A stretch of 64,000 bases of DNA, taken from contig CAWBXX010000001.1 of the NCBI GenBank assembly GCA_963792885.1, positions 620,001 to 684,000 on the forward strand. Reading direction: 5' to 3'. The notes beneath the pieces are model-generated. The model was not told where the DNA came from and made no database searches. It saw only the letters and a program-made list of their open reading frames with translations. Below, piece after piece: positions 61,853 to 64,000 of this stretch. The stretch's first letter is position 1; each line of letters starts with the position of its first letter. A program made the position numbers and the translations under genes. The stretch comes from DASWJZ01 sp963792885 (GTDB lineage Bacteria; Pseudomonadota; Alphaproteobacteria; Rhizobiales; Afifellaceae).

Positions 61853-62662
61853 TCAGCCGGTCACCTCATCGGTCACGACCTTGAAGCCGGCGAGCGTGTT
61901 TGGGCCGAAGCTGGTGGTGATGGCAACGTCGGTGGCGTCACGCCCGCGCGCCATCAGGATGCGGCCGATGCGCGGATGGTTGTGGCGCGCGTCGAAGGTG
62001 TACCAGCGGCCTTCGAGAAACGCCTCGAACCAGGCGGAGAAATCCATCGGGTTCGGATCGATCGGCACACCGATATCGCCGAGATATCCGGTGCAATAGC
62101 GCGCCGGAATGTTCATGCAGCGGCAGAAGGTGACGGCGAGATGCGCGAAATCGCGGCAGACGCCCGTCTGCTCGTAGTTGGCGCCCCAGGCGGTGCGCTG
62201 CGGGTTGGCCTTCATGTAGTCGAAGACGATGCGCTCGTGGACGTAGTCGCAGATCGCCTGCACGCGCGCCCAGCCAAGCGGCGTATTTCCGAACAGCTTC
62301 CAGGCGATGTCCGAGAGGGCATCGGTCTCGCAATAGCGGCTGCCGAGGAGGAAGACGATCGCTTCCTCCGGCAGGCGGTCGATCGGAAGCTGTTTCGCGT
62401 GCCGCTCGACAGTGTCCGCCCTGCCGCTATCGCCGATCAGGAAGTCGGTGGAGATTTTGATCCGCCCCGCCGGCGCGGTGATGCGCGTGCAGATGTTGCC
62501 GAAGCCGTCCTCGTAGTTGCTCGAGGAGACGTAGGGGTCGAACTTGATCCGATGCGGCGTGGAGAGATCGGCGAAGCGCGACGGGTGGACCGAGAGAACA
62601 AGAAGCATAGGCGTCGGCTGCGGACACTCGTACTCGATCTCGTAGCCGGCGCGGATCTGCAT
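61853..62662 (-). CDS. Transglutaminase-like family protein (lacks the usual histidine)
   Basis: A 269-residue protein with the transglutaminase core: G-V-C-R-D-F-A-H-L-A with C169, then M-D-F-S-A-W-F-E-A-F and T-F-D-A-R-H-N with D224. In the usual triad the residue before A-W is histidine; here it is S209, so classical protease or crosslinking chemistry is doubtful. The N-terminal 110 residues form the beta-rich half seen in this bacterial group. It lies 8 bp downstream of a related gene with a full triad. Confidence 0.85.
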   Translation of the reverse strand: MQIRAGYEIEYECPQPTPMLLVLSVHPSRFADLSTPHRIKFDPYVSSSNYEDGFGNICTRITAPAGRIKISTDFLIGDSGRADTVERHAKQLPIDRLPEEAIVFLLGSRYCETDALSDIAWKLFGNTPLGWARVQAICDYVHERIVFDYMKANPQRTAWGANYEQTGVCRDFAHLAVTFCRCMNIPARYCTGYLGDIGVPIDPNPMDFSAWFEAFLEGRWYTFDARHNHPRIGRILMARGRDATDVAITTSFGPNTLAGFKVVTDEVTG

Positions 62663-62670
62663 AGCTCTCC

Positions 62671-63582
62671 TTAAGCGCGAAGACCCTCGACGAGTTCCGC
62701 CTCGCCCGCATCATCGAGCGTGACCTTGACCATCACCTCCATCCCGAGGTCGTCGGAGGGGAACCCGGAATAGGAGCCGTGGAGCGGCAGCGCCTCGCTA
62801 GGCTCGCGCGCCACCGCGACGCGGATCAGCCCTTCGTTGCCGAGGATCGCGTTGGTCGGGTCGATGTCGATCCAGCCGGCACCGGGAAGATAGACCTCGA
62901 CCCAGGCATGCGTCGAGCCACCGCCATGCACCTCGCCGCGGTCGCGGTCGGGCACGTAGAGATAACCGGAGACGAAGCGCGACGGGAGGCCGAGCACGCG
63001 CAGCGCCTCGATCATCAGCTCGGTGAAATCGCGGCAGGTGCCGGAGCCGAGAAGAAGCGTCTCCGCCGGCGTCTGGATGCCCTTCTCGTGGCGGCGCACA
63101 TAAATGAGCCCGCGATGGATGCCGTCGATCATGCCGGTCAGGAGCTCAATCGACGGCGTCGGCTCGCCGTCGCGCAAGAAGCTCCGCGCCCAGGCTTCGA
63201 GCGCGCCTTCAGGGTCGCGGTGACGCGGCGTCAGATAAGGCCAGAGGTCGTCGAGCTCGTCCGCCTCGAAGGCGACGGGGAGCGAGAGCGCGCGATCCTC
63301 GATGTTGAAGCCCATCGGATGCGAGCGCCAGGTCTCCACGCGGATATTCGACTCGAAGACCAGCGTCTCGGCGCGAACGGCAAAGCGCGCGACGCCGACG
63401 CGGTTGCCGAGCGCGTCATCGGTGTAAAGGAGGCTCGCGGGCTCCGGCGTGATCTTCAGCTCGGCGGAGAGAAGCCGCTGGTCGTGCCCCTCAAGCGGCG
63501 TGAGCAGCATGCGATGCTCGCCGAACGCGACCGGCTGGCGGTAGCGGTAGGTGGTGACGTGACGGACGCTGTAGATCGGCAT
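62671..63582 (-). CDS. Transglutaminase-like protein with N-terminal beta domain
   Basis: A 303-residue protein. ATG 63582 gives the family N-terminus M-P-I-Y-S-V-R-H-V-T-T-Y-R-Y; a longer frame to 63690 looks unrelated. The beta domain is followed by the transglutaminase core: G-S-G-T-C-R-D-F with C183, S-T-H-A-W-V-E-V-Y with H225, and D-I-D-P-T-N with D241, a complete triad. Such proteins often sit with circularly permuted ATP-grasp and alpha-E genes; those are not within the window. Cytosolic, probably a peptidase or peptide-modifying enzyme. Confidence 0.9.
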   Translation of the reverse strand: MPIYSVRHVTTYRYRQPVAFGEHRMLLTPLEGHDQRLLSAELKITPEPASLLYTDDALGNRVGVARFAVRAETLVFESNIRVETWRSHPMGFNIEDRALSLPVAFEADELDDLWPYLTPRHRDPEGALEAWARSFLRDGEPTPSIELLTGMIDGIHRGLIYVRRHEKGIQTPAETLLLGSGTCRDFTELMIEALRVLGLPSRFVSGYLYVPDRDRGEVHGGGSTHAWVEVYLPGAGWIDIDPTNAILGNEGLIRVAVAREPSEALPLHGSYSGFPSDDLGMEVMVKVTLDDAGEAELVEGLRA

Positions 63583-63798
63583 TTTCGTTCCAGCCCCGGC
63601 CTGGGTTAACGGCCGCAAATCTCCTGCCGCCGGCCAGCCGGCTTTCGCAAGAGCCTGTGACGACAGGCATTTTCGCTCGATTCGCTCCACGATCCTAGCG
63701 GAGCAAGAACCGAGCCAGAAGCGGCGGGAGATGGGGCGGAGGGGTCAGGGAAGCAAGGGGGTCAAGGGGGATGCCCCCGTTGGCTTCGTTCGCTCGGA

Positions 63799-64000
63799 TC
63801 AGGCGGCCGCGCCGCCCGCCGCTGGACCGATCCCCGCGCGTGCAAAATAGCGGACGACGGCGGCGACGACGAGATAGAGGCAGCAGAACGGCGCCACGAG
63901 GATGACGACGATCGGCCAGATGTTCGAGCCGGCCGAGAGCGCGAAGGCCGCGTGCCCCATCGCCGGCAGCATGACGACGAGCGGAACGAGCGCCACGACC
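63799..64000 (-). CDS. Hypothetical small membrane protein, C-terminal part (cut by window edge)
   Basis: The frame is open to the right edge, so the start lies outside. The 67 visible residues are strongly hydrophobic with two predicted membrane segments (A-L-V-P-L-V-V-M-L-P and I-V-V-I-L-V-A-P-F-C-C-L-Y-L) and end in R-Y-F-A-R-A-G-I-G-P-A-A-G-G. No family was recognised. A GTG at 63996 is possible but not needed. Confidence 0.5.
   Translation of the reverse strand, partial: VVALVPLVVMLPAMGHAAFALSAGSNIWPIVVILVAPFCCLYLVVAAVVRYFARAGIGPAAGGAAA

Noticed and set aside
63725..63780. GGGGGATGCCCCC as an intrinsic terminator for the edge gene
   Set aside because: Short stem with no T-run on either strand; common GC-rich palindrome, too weak to list as a feature.

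Overview
This 64 kb window is a chromosomal segment from an alphaproteobacterium, most likely of the order Hyphomicrobiales (Rhizobiales). The evidence is a circularly permuted two-piece tmRNA with a rhizobial-type tag, an FtsZ ending in the alphaproteobacterial E-I-P-A-F-L-R-R-Q tail, a meso-diaminopimelate-type MurE (D-N-P-R motif), the gene order thyA-folA-hflK-hflC-DUF2065-degP, and uniformly GC-rich codon use. No tRNA, CRISPR array, transposase, integrase or phage gene was seen.

Layout. 0-8 kb: the end of an EAL phosphodiesterase, miaA and serB in opposite directions, and a quality-control/folate block (degP-like protease, DUF2065, hflC, hflK, folA, thyA). 8-10.5 kb: permuted tmRNA (ssrA), then sspB, whose product hands tmRNA-tagged proteins to ClpXP, then fumC. 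10.5-25.4 kb: two small proteins (DUF4169, ribbon-helix-helix), a large AsmA-type envelope protein, a D-lactate/glycolate oxidase-type flavoprotein, a ClC channel with CBS domains, a cupin, an SDR, a UvrD helicase, prmA and an aminopeptidase P. 25.4-29.7 kb: an accessory patch with a secreted mono-haem cytochrome behind an FNR/FixK-like box and a two-gene unit encoding a TIR-NACHT (NLR-like) protein plus a helical protein of unknown family; this is the best candidate for a new defence system here. 29.8-36.8 kb: LysR regulator, DUF1127 protein, methyltransferase, ligA, recN, bamD. 36.9-58.6 kb: lpxC and the division/cell-wall (dcw) cluster on the minus strand, running in transcription order mraZ, rsmH, ftsL, ftsI, murE, murF, mraY, murD, ftsW, murG, murC, murB, ddl, ftsQ, ftsA, ftsZ, lpxC. 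It is interrupted between murB and ddl by a VapBC toxin-antitoxin pair and a DUF2239 gene. 58.7-64 kb: a TerB/J-domain protein, an AmpD-like amidase, a decayed CgeB-type glycosyltransferase, RNase P RNA, two transglutaminase-like proteins and an edge fragment.

Sequence quality matters to the reader. Seven +1 frame changes interrupt otherwise well-conserved genes, including ftsZ and murD (twice), which cannot be lost; miaA, an asmA-like gene, pepP and an RHH gene are the others. The shared direction suggests insertion errors in the assembly rather than real mutation. The glycosyltransferase remnant instead carries a series of -1 changes and looks like either true decay or a separate error type. 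murE has an in-frame TGA upstream of its first usable start.

Functional themes: envelope synthesis and division (dcw, lpxC, bamD, asmA-like, degP, ampD), proteostasis (hflKC, degP, ssrA-sspB, djlA-like), DNA maintenance (uvrD, ligA, recN), and a small accessory component (TIR-NACHT unit, VapBC, secreted cytochrome).
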